Positions 34,965 through 42,828 of a stretch of DNA of 64,000 nt are shown here, piece after piece. The DNA lies in NCBI RefSeq assembly GCF_040548815.1, contig NZ_JBEPSM010000001.1, positions 2,294,001 to 2,358,000 on the forward strand, read 5' to 3'. The stretch's first letter is position 1; the number at the start of each line of letters is the position of its first letter. This DNA is from Kaistia defluvii (GTDB lineage: Bacteria > Pseudomonadota > Alphaproteobacteria > Rhizobiales > Kaistiaceae). The position numbers and the translations under genes are program-made. The notes beneath the pieces were generated by a model. The model had not been told where the DNA came from. It searched no databases and saw nothing but the letters and a program-made list of their open reading frames with translations.

Positions 34965-37900
34965 TCAGCCTGCAATCCAAAAGCCGGCGGGGCCGGTGCT
35001 CGCGAGATAGAGCGCGAGGAAATAGAACAGCACCACCATCGCATAGGTCTGCCCGTTGCCGGTATAGACCTGGCGGAAGGTGGCGGCGGTGGCGAGCGTG
35101 AAATCGGTGACGCCCTGCCAGAACAGGGTGGCGACCGGCGGCACGGCCACCTCGATCCCGCGGCGATAATAGGCGTAGAAACGCGCCAGATTGCCCGTGC
35201 GACCGACGCCGCTGCGATAGACGGCCCAGGCGATGACGCCGAGCACGGCCGCCACCGCGACGGCGATCAGCATCACCGGCGTCGGGTTCCAGTAGCCGTA
35301 GATCGTGTAGAGCGACATGCCCTCCCAGACCAGCGTCGAGGCGAATTGCGGGTCGATCGCCGCCGAGACGGGGTCCATCAGCAGCTTCGGATAGAGCGAC
35401 AGCACCAGGATGCCGACGACCAGCAGCGCCTGCGGCACCAGCAGCGCGAGCGGAAGTTCGCGCACGCTCTCCTGCCCGCGCTGGCGCTTGCCCAGGAACA
35501 GGCCGGCGACGAGGCGGATCATGTAGAGGAAGCCGAGGAAGGTGGCGAAGAGGCCGGCCGCGGCGAGGAAGTTCCAGCCCTTGTCGGTCATGGCCGAAAG
35601 CAGCAGCCACTTACCGCCGAAGCCCATCAGCGGCGGCAGGCCGGACATCGAAATGATGGCGACCACGAACAGGATGAAGGTGATGGGCATGGCGCGCGCC
35701 AGACCGCCCGTCTCGCCGAACGACCGCGTGCCGGTGCGAAGAATGATGCCGGCGATGGCGAGGAACAATATGCCCTTCACCATCATGTGGTTGGCGACGA
35801 GATAGAGCGCGGTGACCCAGCCGAGATGGCTCATCAGCGCAATCGCCGTGACGATGTAACCGAGTTGGCTCATGCTCGAATAGGCGAGCAGGCGCTTGAA
35901 GTCGGTCTGGCGCAGGGCCATCACCGCGCCGGCGATCGTCGTCAGCATGCCGATCCACGCCATGCCATGCGCGAGTTCGAGCGCCGCTTGCGAGCGGATC
36001 GCCAGATAGGTGCCGGTCAACAAGCCGAAGATCGCCACCTTGCTGACCACGGCCGAGAGCATGGCGGTGAAATCATCATCCGCCTCCGCATAGGCGCCCG
36101 GCAGCCAGACATGCACGCCGATGGCGCCCGCCTTGATCAGGAAGCCGATGCCGAGCAGCACCAGCGCCGTGGTGGCGTCGGGGCCGGCGGTCAACAGCGC
36201 CGAAAGGCTGGTGGTGCCGCTCACCGAGGCGATACCGGCAAAGCCCGCCAGCAGGAAGAAGGCCGAGAGCAGCGAGAACAGCAGGAAGGTCAGCACATGC
36301 GGCCCCGCTCCCCTGCCCTTGGCGATCAGGAAGCAGGAGGCGAGCGTGACGATTTCCCAGCTGAAGAAGAATTCGAGGCTGGTCGAGGAGCGCAGCAGCG
36401 CCGGGATCGAGAGCAGCAGCACCGCCAGCATCGGGAAATAGCCGGGGCGCGGATCCTCGCGATAGAGGCTGGCGGCGGCGATGACGAGGCTGCCGCCGAG
36501 CAGCAGCACGGCAAAAAGCCGGGCGATTCCGGTCGCGCTTTCGGCCAGCCAGAAGCCGACCAGCGCCACGGCGATCAGCATCAGCACGGCCTTCAACCGG
36601 CCGGGCAGCCGATCGAGCGCATAGAGCACGACGCCGACGGCAAGCGGCGCGAAGATCCAAAGCGATGCCGCGCCGGACAGTCGGGCAGCGGTATAGCCGG
36701 CGACGACGAGCAACAGCGCGATGCCGAAGATCGGCAGCAGCGCGACGAGGTCCGGCCTCGCTTCGGCCCGCGCATCGGACGGGCGCATGGCGCGGACGAA
36801 CCAATGGAACATGTAGGCGGCTTCAAGCAGCGAGCCGGTCAGGATCACGGCGATCCAGGGCAGCTTGCCGGCGCTGGTCAGTTGCATCACCAGCTCCCAC
36901 TTGGCCCAGAAGCCGGGGAATGGCGGCAGTCCGGCGATCGCCACCATGAACAGCGCCAGCAGGCCAAGCAGAAGCGGCCGGCCGGAAAGGCTGGTGCGGG
37001 CGTCGACATCATCCTGGCGCAAGACGCCGGCAAGCCAGAACAGGCCGGCCTTGGCGAGCAGGTGGTTGACGAACAGGCCGCCGACGACGAGCGGGATCGA
37101 GGCCGTGGCGCCGATCTCCGTCAGGAGCGCCAGGGCCAGCATCATCAGGCCCATCTGGCTGATCGACGAATAGCCGAGCATCCGCTGCACCTTGGTCTGC
37201 GTGCAGCCGATCAGGTTGGAGAACAGGAAGCTGATGCCGCCGGAGATGGCGATGATGCCGAGCTGGTCCGGGAACAGCGGCAGCAGCTTCATCAGCGCGA
37301 AGAAAACGCCGGCCGAAACGCCGACAGAGACCATCGCGGCGATGCCGCTTGGCGCCGTCTCGTAGACATCGAGGCCCCAGCCATTGGCCGGGAACGGTTT
37401 CAGCTCGATGACGAGGCAGGCGAGCACCATGATGAGCGCCGCGGTACCAATCGGCCCGGTGATCTCGGCGCGATGTTCGATCAGCGCGTCGATGTTGAGC
37501 GTGCCGGTGACGTAATAGAGCAGCACCGAGCCAAGCAGGAACAGCGTCGAGGCGATGACCGTCGCCATGATGTATTTGAACGCCGCCGACATGGCGGCCG
37601 CGTGGCGCTCCAGCCCGAGCAGGCCATAGGTAGCGATCGAGACAATCTCCAGGAAGACGAAGAGATTGAACAAATCGCGGGTCATGACCATGCCGTCTAT
37701 GCCCATCACCAGGATGAGATAGAGCAGCAGCGCGCCGTAATTGCCCTTGAGCCGATCCCAGAGATGCAGCGCACCGAGCAGCGCCACGAGATTGACGCCG
37801 AAGGTGAAGAAGCCTTCCCAGAGGCCGAAGCGCAGATTGATCGACATGGGCGGCAGGCCGACACCCGTCAGAACCTCGATCGTCGGTCCGCCCTGCAACA

Positions 37901-38063
37901 GACCGGCGAACGAGACGCCGCTGACCGCGACGACGCCGATCAGTGCGACGAAGAAGCCGGCATGCAGCCACGGCTTGCCGAGCCGGTAGAGCAGCGGAAT
38001 GACGAAGCCGCCGCCAAGGCCGAACAGGAAGATGTTCAGCGGATGGAAAAGCGCGTCTACCAT
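34965..38063 (-). CDS. Fused double antiporter subunit of an Mrp/MBH-type Na+/H+ antiporter (two MrpD/NuoM-like modules)
   Basis: A 1032-residue polytopic membrane protein. Residues ~1-500 form one proton-antiporter module with DLFNLFVFLEIVSIATYGLLG, HAAAMSAAFKYIMATVIAST, ELKPFPANGWGLDVY and MLGYSSISQMGLM. Residues ~510-1032 form a second, with FFSWEIVTLASCFL, GAIGVHVWLPGAYAEAD, RLLAYSSMSQLGYIV and GLPPLMGFGGKW. Each has the conserved lysine and glutamate of the NuoL/M/N antiporter family. Mrp systems usually carry these as separate MrpA and MrpD proteins. The start overlaps the MrpC gene by 7 bp. It should exchange Na+ (or K+) for H+ across the inner membrane. Confidence 0.85.
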   Translation of the reverse strand: MVDALFHPLNIFLFGLGGGFVIPLLYRLGKPWLHAGFFVALIGVVAVSGVSFAGLLQGGPTIEVLTGVGLPPMSINLRFGLWEGFFTFGVNLVALLGALHLWDRLKGNYGALLLYLILVMGIDGMVMTRDLFNLFVFLEIVSIATYGLLGLERHAAAMSAAFKYIMATVIASTLFLLGSVLLYYVTGTLNIDALIEHRAEITGPIGTAALIMVLACLVIELKPFPANGWGLDVYETAPSGIAAMVSVGVSAGVFFALMKLLPLFPDQLGIIAISGGISFLFSNLIGCTQTKVQRMLGYSSISQMGLMMLALALLTEIGATASIPLVVGGLFVNHLLAKAGLFWLAGVLRQDDVDARTSLSGRPLLLGLLALFMVAIAGLPPFPGFWAKWELVMQLTSAGKLPWIAVILTGSLLEAAYMFHWFVRAMRPSDARAEARPDLVALLPIFGIALLLVVAGYTAARLSGAASLWIFAPLAVGVVLYALDRLPGRLKAVLMLIAVALVGFWLAESATGIARLFAVLLLGGSLVIAAASLYREDPRPGYFPMLAVLLLSIPALLRSSTSLEFFFSWEIVTLASCFLIAKGRGAGPHVLTFLLFSLLSAFFLLAGFAGIASVSGTTSLSALLTAGPDATTALVLLGIGFLIKAGAIGVHVWLPGAYAEADDDFTAMLSAVVSKVAIFGLLTGTYLAIRSQAALELAHGMAWIGMLTTIAGAVMALRQTDFKRLLAYSSMSQLGYIVTAIALMSHLGWVTALYLVANHMMVKGILFLAIAGIILRTGTRSFGETGGLARAMPITFILFVVAIISMSGLPPLMGFGGKWLLLSAMTDKGWNFLAAAGLFATFLGFLYMIRLVAGLFLGKRQRGQESVRELPLALLVPQALLVVGILVLSLYPKLLMDPVSAAIDPQFASTLVWEGMSLYTIYGYWNPTPVMLIAVAVAAVLGVIAWAVYRSGVGRTGNLARFYAYYRRGIEVAVPPVATLFWQGVTDFTLATAATFRQVYTGNGQTYAMVVLFYFLALYLASTGPAGFWIAG

Positions 38064-38431
38064 TTCGACTCCGTGAACGCGTCGATGGAGAGCGTCTTCT
38101 TGGCGGCGTAGAGGCGGATGGCGTAGGCGAGCATGACGGCGGTCACCGAAAGGCCGATGACGATCGCCGTGACCACCAGCGCCGAGGGGATCGGGTCGAT
38201 GGCGCGGTGCGGCGCATCGGCCTGGCTCAAGGCAGCGTCGAGGATCGGCGCCGTGCCGGCGGTAATGTAGCCCGTCGCGACCATGACAAGGTGCAGCCCG
38301 GTATCCATCACGGCGAAGCCGATGATGATGCGCAGGATATTGCGGTGGGTCAGCATGCCCCAGATGCCGATCAGCGCGAGCCCGAAGCCCGTGATCAGCA
38401 GGATGGTGGAAACCGGTAGGCCTGTCGTCAT
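38057..38431 (-). CDS. mrpC: Na+/H+ antiporter subunit MrpC/MnhC (NuoK-like)
   Basis: A 124-residue protein with three predicted helices. GIWGMLTHRNILRIIIGFAV and ATGYITAGTAPILD then DPIPSALVVTAIVIGLSVTAVML match NuoK/MrpC, including the TAIVIG block. It starts 16 bp after the MrpB-like gene and overlaps the next gene, as expected for a coupled operon. Confidence 0.88.
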   Translation of the reverse strand: MTTGLPVSTILLITGFGLALIGIWGMLTHRNILRIIIGFAVMDTGLHLVMVATGYITAGTAPILDAALSQADAPHRAIDPIPSALVVTAIVIGLSVTAVMLAYAIRLYAAKKTLSIDAFTESKW

Positions 38432-38447
38432 GTCCCGTTTCCCCGGC

Positions 38448-39326
38448 TCAGCTTCTGAAGCGGTCGATGATGACGCTGAGCTCGGCGCCGACCTTGATGC
38501 CGAGCAGCGCGGAGATGAGCGGGATGGCGCCGGCGCTGATGAAGGCGCCGAACTCGCCCTTGGGCAGGAAGCGCGGATCGAGGAAGCCCCCGGCCAGCAC
38601 CAGGCCCAGAATCCCGAGGCCGACATAGAAGACGCCGGCGAAGGATTCGACGATCGAGAGCAGCGCGACGTTGAGCGTCGCGCCCGGTCGCGCCAACAGC
38701 ATCAGCATAACGCCGGACGCGACGATGGCGCCGCCCTGGAAGCCGCCGCCGGCCGAGAGATGGCCGTTCACGATGACATAGGCGCCGAAGGTGAAGATCA
38801 GCGGCAGCAGGACTTCCGTGCCGGTGCGGACGATCTCGCTCGGCTCCCGCTGCGGCGCCTCATCGTCTTCCGCCGGCTCCGCCGCCCGGGCGGTCTTTAC
38901 GGCCACGGTGCCGGCTGTCGCGGCGCGGGCGCTGGCATTGGCCTTCGCCGCCGCTGCCCGTGCGGCGGCGGCCCTTGCCGCCTCCGTCCTGGCGAGCACC
39001 GGCTTCGCCGCCGGCGTCTTCTCGCCAGCGGCCTTGTCGCTGGAAACCTTGGCGACGGACGCCTTGCCGTCATCCTTCTTCAGCAGCAGGCCGACGCTCG
39101 CCGCCACCATGAACAGAACCGCGACCTCGCCCAGCGTGTCGAAGCCGCGATAGGTGATCAGGATGCCGGTGATGATGTTGGGCGTGCCGAGCTCGACCGG
39201 CGCGCGGGTGACATAATCGAGCGCCAGCGGCCGCAGCGCGTCCAGTTCGACATAGCCGCCGACCATGCGCGCGAAGATCAACCCGAACAGCACGACGATA
39301 GCCGCGACGAGGATGTGGCGCATCAT
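38448..39326 (-). CDS. mrpB: MbhE-like domain fused to MrpB by a long Ala/Lys-rich linker
   Basis: A 292-residue protein. Residues 1-84 have two helices and match the last part of MrpA (the MbhE-like unit: VTRAPVELGTPNIITGILITYRGFDTLGE). Residues ~165-292 are MrpB: TEVLLPLIFTFGAYVIVNGHLSAGGGFQGG. Between them is a ~80-residue linker of Ala, Lys, Arg, Glu and Thr that looks unstructured and cytoplasmic. Such a linked form differs from canonical MrpB. The ATG overlaps the stop of mrpG by four bases. Confidence 0.85.
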   Translation of the reverse strand: MMRHILVAAIVVLFGLIFARMVGGYVELDALRPLALDYVTRAPVELGTPNIITGILITYRGFDTLGEVAVLFMVAASVGLLLKKDDGKASVAKVSSDKAAGEKTPAAKPVLARTEAARAAAARAAAAKANASARAATAGTVAVKTARAAEPAEDDEAPQREPSEIVRTGTEVLLPLIFTFGAYVIVNGHLSAGGGFQGGAIVASGVMLMLLARPGATLNVALLSIVESFAGVFYVGLGILGLVLAGGFLDPRFLPKGEFGAFISAGAIPLISALLGIKVGAELSVIIDRFRS

Positions 39327-39697
39327 GAGCGCTTCCTCCGTCCGGCGCTGCCAGATGGCGGCCTCGCCCCGCTCTCGCCGGCCTCGTCCTCGGCCAGCAT
39401 GTCGACGCCGGTGGTCGGGGTCATCGGCGTGCGGATGCGGTAGGCGGCGCGCGACAGCGCGTGCGACGAGATCGGGTTGGTCATCAGCACGAAGTAGATC
39501 GCGAGGATCAGCTTGAAGGTCCAGCCGGGGTGGTGGAAGGCGAGCCCGGCCAGCACCAGCATGTTGCCGAGCGTCGTCGCCTTGGTGCCGGACTGGATGC
39601 GGGTGAAGGTGTCGGGCATGCGCAGGATGCCGACGCCGGCCGAAAACAGGAAGATGGCGCCGGCCAGGATCAACAGGCTGCCGATCAGCTCGATCAT
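39323..39697 (-). CDS. mrpG: Na+/H+ antiporter subunit MrpG
   Basis: A 124-residue membrane protein with three helices. GILRMPDTFTRIQSGTKATT and AIYFVLMTNPISSHALSRAAY are the MrpG/PhaG signatures. The C-terminal ~30 residues are hydrophilic and end in basic residues. It lies two bases after the MbhD-like gene and overlaps the MrpB fusion. Confidence 0.9.
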   Translation of the reverse strand: MIELIGSLLILAGAIFLFSAGVGILRMPDTFTRIQSGTKATTLGNMLVLAGLAFHHPGWTFKLILAIYFVLMTNPISSHALSRAAYRIRTPMTPTTGVDMLAEDEAGESGARPPSGSAGRRKRS

Positions 39698-39699
39698 AC

Positions 39700-39942
39700 T
39701 CAGCCCTTTCCGTTGCCGGTTTTGCGGATGGCGTAGAGGAAGATGAAGGTGGCTAGGCCGGAGCCGATCGCCGCTTCCGCCATCGCCACATCGGGCGCAG
39801 CCAGCAGCAGGAACGACACTGCCGCGAACAGGCTGGCCAAGCCGGACGCCACCATGGCGGGCAGCACATCCTTCAGGCAGACGGCGAGGATGCCGCTGAC
39901 GAGGATGCTGGCGCAGACCAGGAGGAGCAGGAACTCGAGCAC
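39700..39942 (-). CDS. Stand-alone MbhD-like (DUF4040-type) segment of MrpA
   Basis: An 80-residue protein with a GTG start, almost entirely three hydrophobic helices, containing LKDVLPAMVASGLASLFAAV and LAAPDVAMAEAAIGSGLAT. In canonical MrpA this segment is part of the C-terminal extension, and in energy-converting hydrogenases it is the separate subunit MbhD. Here it is its own gene, one base after mrpF and two before mrpG. Confidence 0.8.
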   Translation of the reverse strand: MLEFLLLLVCASILVSGILAVCLKDVLPAMVASGLASLFAAVSFLLLAAPDVAMAEAAIGSGLATFIFLYAIRKTGNGKG

Positions 39943-39943
39943 G

Positions 39944-40204
39944 CTAGAGCCCCTTTTCCAGGAAACGCGCGATCGCCAGCACCGCCAGGAAGCTGAGCAG
40001 GCCATAGACCAGAGCCACGTCGATATAGACGAAGCGGCCGGAGACATGCGCATAGAGGGCGATCAGCGAGATCGAGATGACGGTGAGCATGTCGATGGCG
40101 ACGATGCGGTCGACCAGCGTCCTGCCGATGACGAGCCGTATGACGCCACACAGGATGGCGAGGAAGATCAGGATCGCGGCGATCTGGATGATGAACTCAG
40201 CCAA
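39944..40204 (-). CDS. mrpF: Na+/H+ antiporter subunit MrpF
   Basis: An 86-residue protein with three helices. GRTLVDRIVAIDMLTVISI and the acidic residues within the second helix are typical of MrpF/PhaF. It overlaps the end of mrpE by 8 bp and is followed after one base by the MbhD-like gene. Confidence 0.9.
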   Translation of the reverse strand: MAEFIIQIAAILIFLAILCGVIRLVIGRTLVDRIVAIDMLTVISISLIALYAHVSGRFVYIDVALVYGLLSFLAVLAIARFLEKGL

Positions 40205-40715
40205 AGACTTTCTCCAGATGCGTCTCGAACGGGCCGGCGAGCGCTTCGGTCGCCTTGTCGAGATCGGTCGTCTGGACGTCGAGCCAGTGGATGTACAAGG
40301 TCTCGCCCTTGATATCGAGGACGAGCGACCCGGGCGTCAGCGCGATGGTGTTGGCAAGCGCCAGCCGGCCGATCGGCGATTTCAACTTCGTGCGGATCCT
40401 GACCACCCCGGGATGGATATCGATGCGCGGGGCGTAGACCACCCGCATCATGGCAATGTTGGCCTTGACCAGCTCGACCAGGAAGGTGCCGCTATAGGCG
40501 AGGAAGTGATAGAAGCCGGCCGGCGTCCAGCGGATCCGGCGCCAGGCGTCGCTGCTCGAGGTGAAGACATAGGCCAGCGCCAGGGTGATGACCGCGCCCA
40601 AAATGGCGACCTCGACGGCCAGCGTGGAATTGGCCACCATCCAGACGACGAACAGCACCAGCCAGAGGCTGAGCATGCCCTGCGGCGCGATGGATTTCCG
40701 ACTGTTTTGATCCAT
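40197..40715 (-). CDS. mrpE: Na+/H+ antiporter subunit MrpE
   Basis: A 172-residue membrane protein, the first gene of the antiporter operon. ANIAMMRVVYAPRIDIHPGVVRIRT and ALANTIALTPGSLVLDI are the MrpE/MnhE signatures, with two N-terminal helices. An ATG at 40715 has GGGGGT at suitable distance; a GTG nine bases earlier is possible. The 131-bp gap to nikR, divergently placed, should hold the promoter of the operon. Confidence 0.88.
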   Translation of the reverse strand: MDQNSRKSIAPQGMLSLWLVLFVVWMVANSTLAVEVAILGAVITLALAYVFTSSSDAWRRIRWTPAGFYHFLAYSGTFLVELVKANIAMMRVVYAPRIDIHPGVVRIRTKLKSPIGRLALANTIALTPGSLVLDIKGETLYIHWLDVQTTDLDKATEALAGPFETHLEKVFG

Positions 40716-40846
40716 GTCATTCACCCCCGAGCGACCCAGCAGACTCTAGATTGCGGCGATGTCGCATGCAATTCGCAGCGAGATGCTGGAGACGGCGCGC
40801 CATTCATTTTATGCTAACCATGACAAATATTTAGGGAGAAGCGGCC

Positions 40847-41380
40847 ATGCAGCGCGTGACGGTGACGATCGACGACGACCTGCTGGAAGGCATCGACGCA
40901 CTTTGCCAGAGCAAGGGCTATCAGAGCCGGTCGGAAGCGCTGCGCGACATCATCCGCTCGGAGTTCTCGCGCGCCCAGGCGGCGGCGACCGAGGCCGCCG
41001 GCGCGGACGAGATCTGCCATGCGACGCTGACCTACGTCTACAACCACGAGACCCGTGCGCTGGCGAGCCGGCTGACCACCAACCACCATCACCATTCCGA
41101 CATGTCGATCTCGACCACCCATGTCCATATGGACCATGACAATTGCCTCGAGGTCTCGATCCTGCGCGGCACGGTGTCGAAGCTGCAGGCCTTCGCCGAC
41201 AGCGTGATCAGCCAGCGCGGCGTGCGCCATGGTGCCCTCCACATCATGCCGGTCGAACATGCCGAGCCGGAACAGGGCCACACGCACCGCCATCACCATC
41301 ACGACGACGGCCACGACCATGGCCATGGGCATCGTCACGATCACGCTCATGGGGAGGATCCCGGGCACAGCCATGACTAG
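40847..41380 (+). CDS. nikR: Nickel-responsive regulator NikR with His-rich C-terminal tail
   Basis: A 177-residue regulator. Residues 1-45 are a ribbon-helix-helix DNA-binding domain (MQRVTVTIDDDLLEGID, SRSEALRDIIRSEF). Residues ~55-133 are the ACT-like nickel domain, with THVHMDHDNCLE carrying the two His and the Cys of the square-planar site. Beyond the normal end near residue 135 there is a ~40-residue extension dominated by His, Asp and Gly. NikR normally represses nickel uptake when nickel is ample, so the facing nikKMLQO genes are the likely targets. The stop codon overlaps the DUF1576 stop (CTAG). Confidence 0.92.
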   Translation: MQRVTVTIDDDLLEGIDALCQSKGYQSRSEALRDIIRSEFSRAQAAATEAAGADEICHATLTYVYNHETRALASRLTTNHHHHSDMSISTTHVHMDHDNCLEVSILRGTVSKLQAFADSVISQRGVRHGALHIMPVEHAEPEQGHTHRHHHHDDGHDHGHGHRHDHAHGEDPGHSHD

Positions 41381-42675
41381 AGCTTCTCTTCCGGCTTGTC
41401 GGCCTTGCGCCACTGGATCGCCGTGATCACCGGTGCCAGCACGGAGGCGACGATGCCGGCGGCGAAGCCGTTATTGTAGAGATTGAGCCCGCCATGCAGC
41501 ACGCCGACCGCCTGCGCGGCGGAGGAATGCACGAAGCCGGCGACGATGCCCCAATACCAGCCGAAGCGGCCGGCGATCGGCGCCAGCGTCGTGCCGAACA
41601 GCGCCGCCAGCACGATCGACGGGTCCGACGCGCTCCAGGGCTTGGCCAGCGAACCGATGAAGACGCCGACCATGATCGGCAACACGTTCTTGGGATGCTT
41701 GCCGTAGGCGGCGAAGCCGACCATCGTGAAGATCGCGCCGATCACCGGGCCGTTCAGGTCGCCGCCGACCAGCAGCACGTAGACCATGCCGATCGCGCCG
41801 GTGAGGCCCATGTTGACGAGCGTCGGGCCGATGCCGACCAGCGCCACGAAATCGCTCGGCGACTGGCCGGAGAGCGCCAGGATCTCCTTCATCTTTCCAA
41901 GCGACGCGCGGTCGACATAGAGGCCGCCCGCGATCAGGCCGAGAAACAGCACGGTCAGGAACGAGCCGAGCAGCCAGTTGTTGCCGGTGGTCCAGATGAA
42001 GACCGGGTCGGGCACGAAGCCGTAGGACTTGTAGATAGCGACGACCAGCGTACCGACGATGCCGGCGGTGAACCCCATATTGTAGAGGCTGAAGCCCATA
42101 TGGGCTTTGAACAGCTGCGCGGCGGCGGGCGGCAGCATGAAGCCCATCAGCAGCCCCGTCGCCAGCCCGAGCGGCAGGCCGATCGACATCGGAATGGCGG
42201 TCGAGAACAGGATCTCGGAGAACACCGGCGCCAGCGCACAGCCGAAGAAGGCCGTGTTGATATGGGCCGCGAAATCCTCCTGCTTGTAGAGCGAATAGAG
42301 ATAGACCCCGCCGATGATCGGCCAGATGTTGAGCAGGTTCTTGCCGAACAGGCCGAAGCCCAGCACCAGCATCAGGCAGGCGATCGAGGCGCCGCCGATC
42401 TTCGCGCCGGCGAGGCGGTAGATTCCGGCGGAAACCAGCGTCAGCAGGCCGGCGTTGACGAAGGCGGCGCCCATGCCGCCGACGCCGATATAGTCGGTGA
42501 TCAGCGTATCGCGGGCGAGCAGGATCTTGACGAGGCCGGGCACGATGTCGCCCGGCGGCGAGACGACAAGGCCGAACACCACAAATAGGACGGCGACAAG
42601 GGCGACGATGCCGAGCAGGCCATCATTGGAGAGCTCGGGCGTCGCCTCCTGCAGGGTCGCGTTCGATGCGCTCAT
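41377..42675 (-). CDS. DUF1576 multi-pass membrane protein, possible channel
   Basis: A 432-residue integral membrane protein with about ten hydrophobic helices and an internal duplication. LYNMGFTAGIVG in the first half corresponds to LYNNGFAAGIVA near the C-terminus, and GVGGMGAAFVNAGLLTL to GIGPTLVNMGLTGAI. I believe it belongs to the family named DUF1576, whose function is not established as far as I know. It sits between nikR and the nickel importer and about 9 kb from the urea channel. The repeated G-x-x-Y/F-N-x-G/A motif resembles the UT urea-channel repeat, so a channel for urea, a small amide or a metal-related solute is possible. Confidence 0.75.
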   Translation of the reverse strand: MSASNATLQEATPELSNDGLLGIVALVAVLFVVFGLVVSPPGDIVPGLVKILLARDTLITDYIGVGGMGAAFVNAGLLTLVSAGIYRLAGAKIGGASIACLMLVLGFGLFGKNLLNIWPIIGGVYLYSLYKQEDFAAHINTAFFGCALAPVFSEILFSTAIPMSIGLPLGLATGLLMGFMLPPAAAQLFKAHMGFSLYNMGFTAGIVGTLVVAIYKSYGFVPDPVFIWTTGNNWLLGSFLTVLFLGLIAGGLYVDRASLGKMKEILALSGQSPSDFVALVGIGPTLVNMGLTGAIGMVYVLLVGGDLNGPVIGAIFTMVGFAAYGKHPKNVLPIMVGVFIGSLAKPWSASDPSIVLAALFGTTLAPIAGRFGWYWGIVAGFVHSSAAQAVGVLHGGLNLYNNGFAAGIVASVLAPVITAIQWRKADKPEEKL

Positions 42676-42828
42676 CGTGTGATTCCGTCGCCTGATCCCC
42701 CGTGACCTCGCACGGCAGGCTCGCCCGTATCATGGCAGAGGCGTCACGGAAATTAAAACCTCTCTGAGCGCCTCAGACTGAGACGCAGCGCACAGGGAGC
42801 GGACGTAGAGCCATCCGCGCCGCGACGC

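Noticed and set aside
34950..38111. A 1053-codon open frame on the plus strand opposite the antiporter gene
   Set aside because: Low-complexity Glu/Arg/Gln/His-rich translation with no domain; the minus strand encodes a convincing membrane antiporter.
42661..42760. Possible NikR site of the GTATGA-N16-TCATAC type upstream of the DUF1576 gene
   Set aside because: Only an approximate half-site (GTATCA) is present, with no matching partner at the right spacing.
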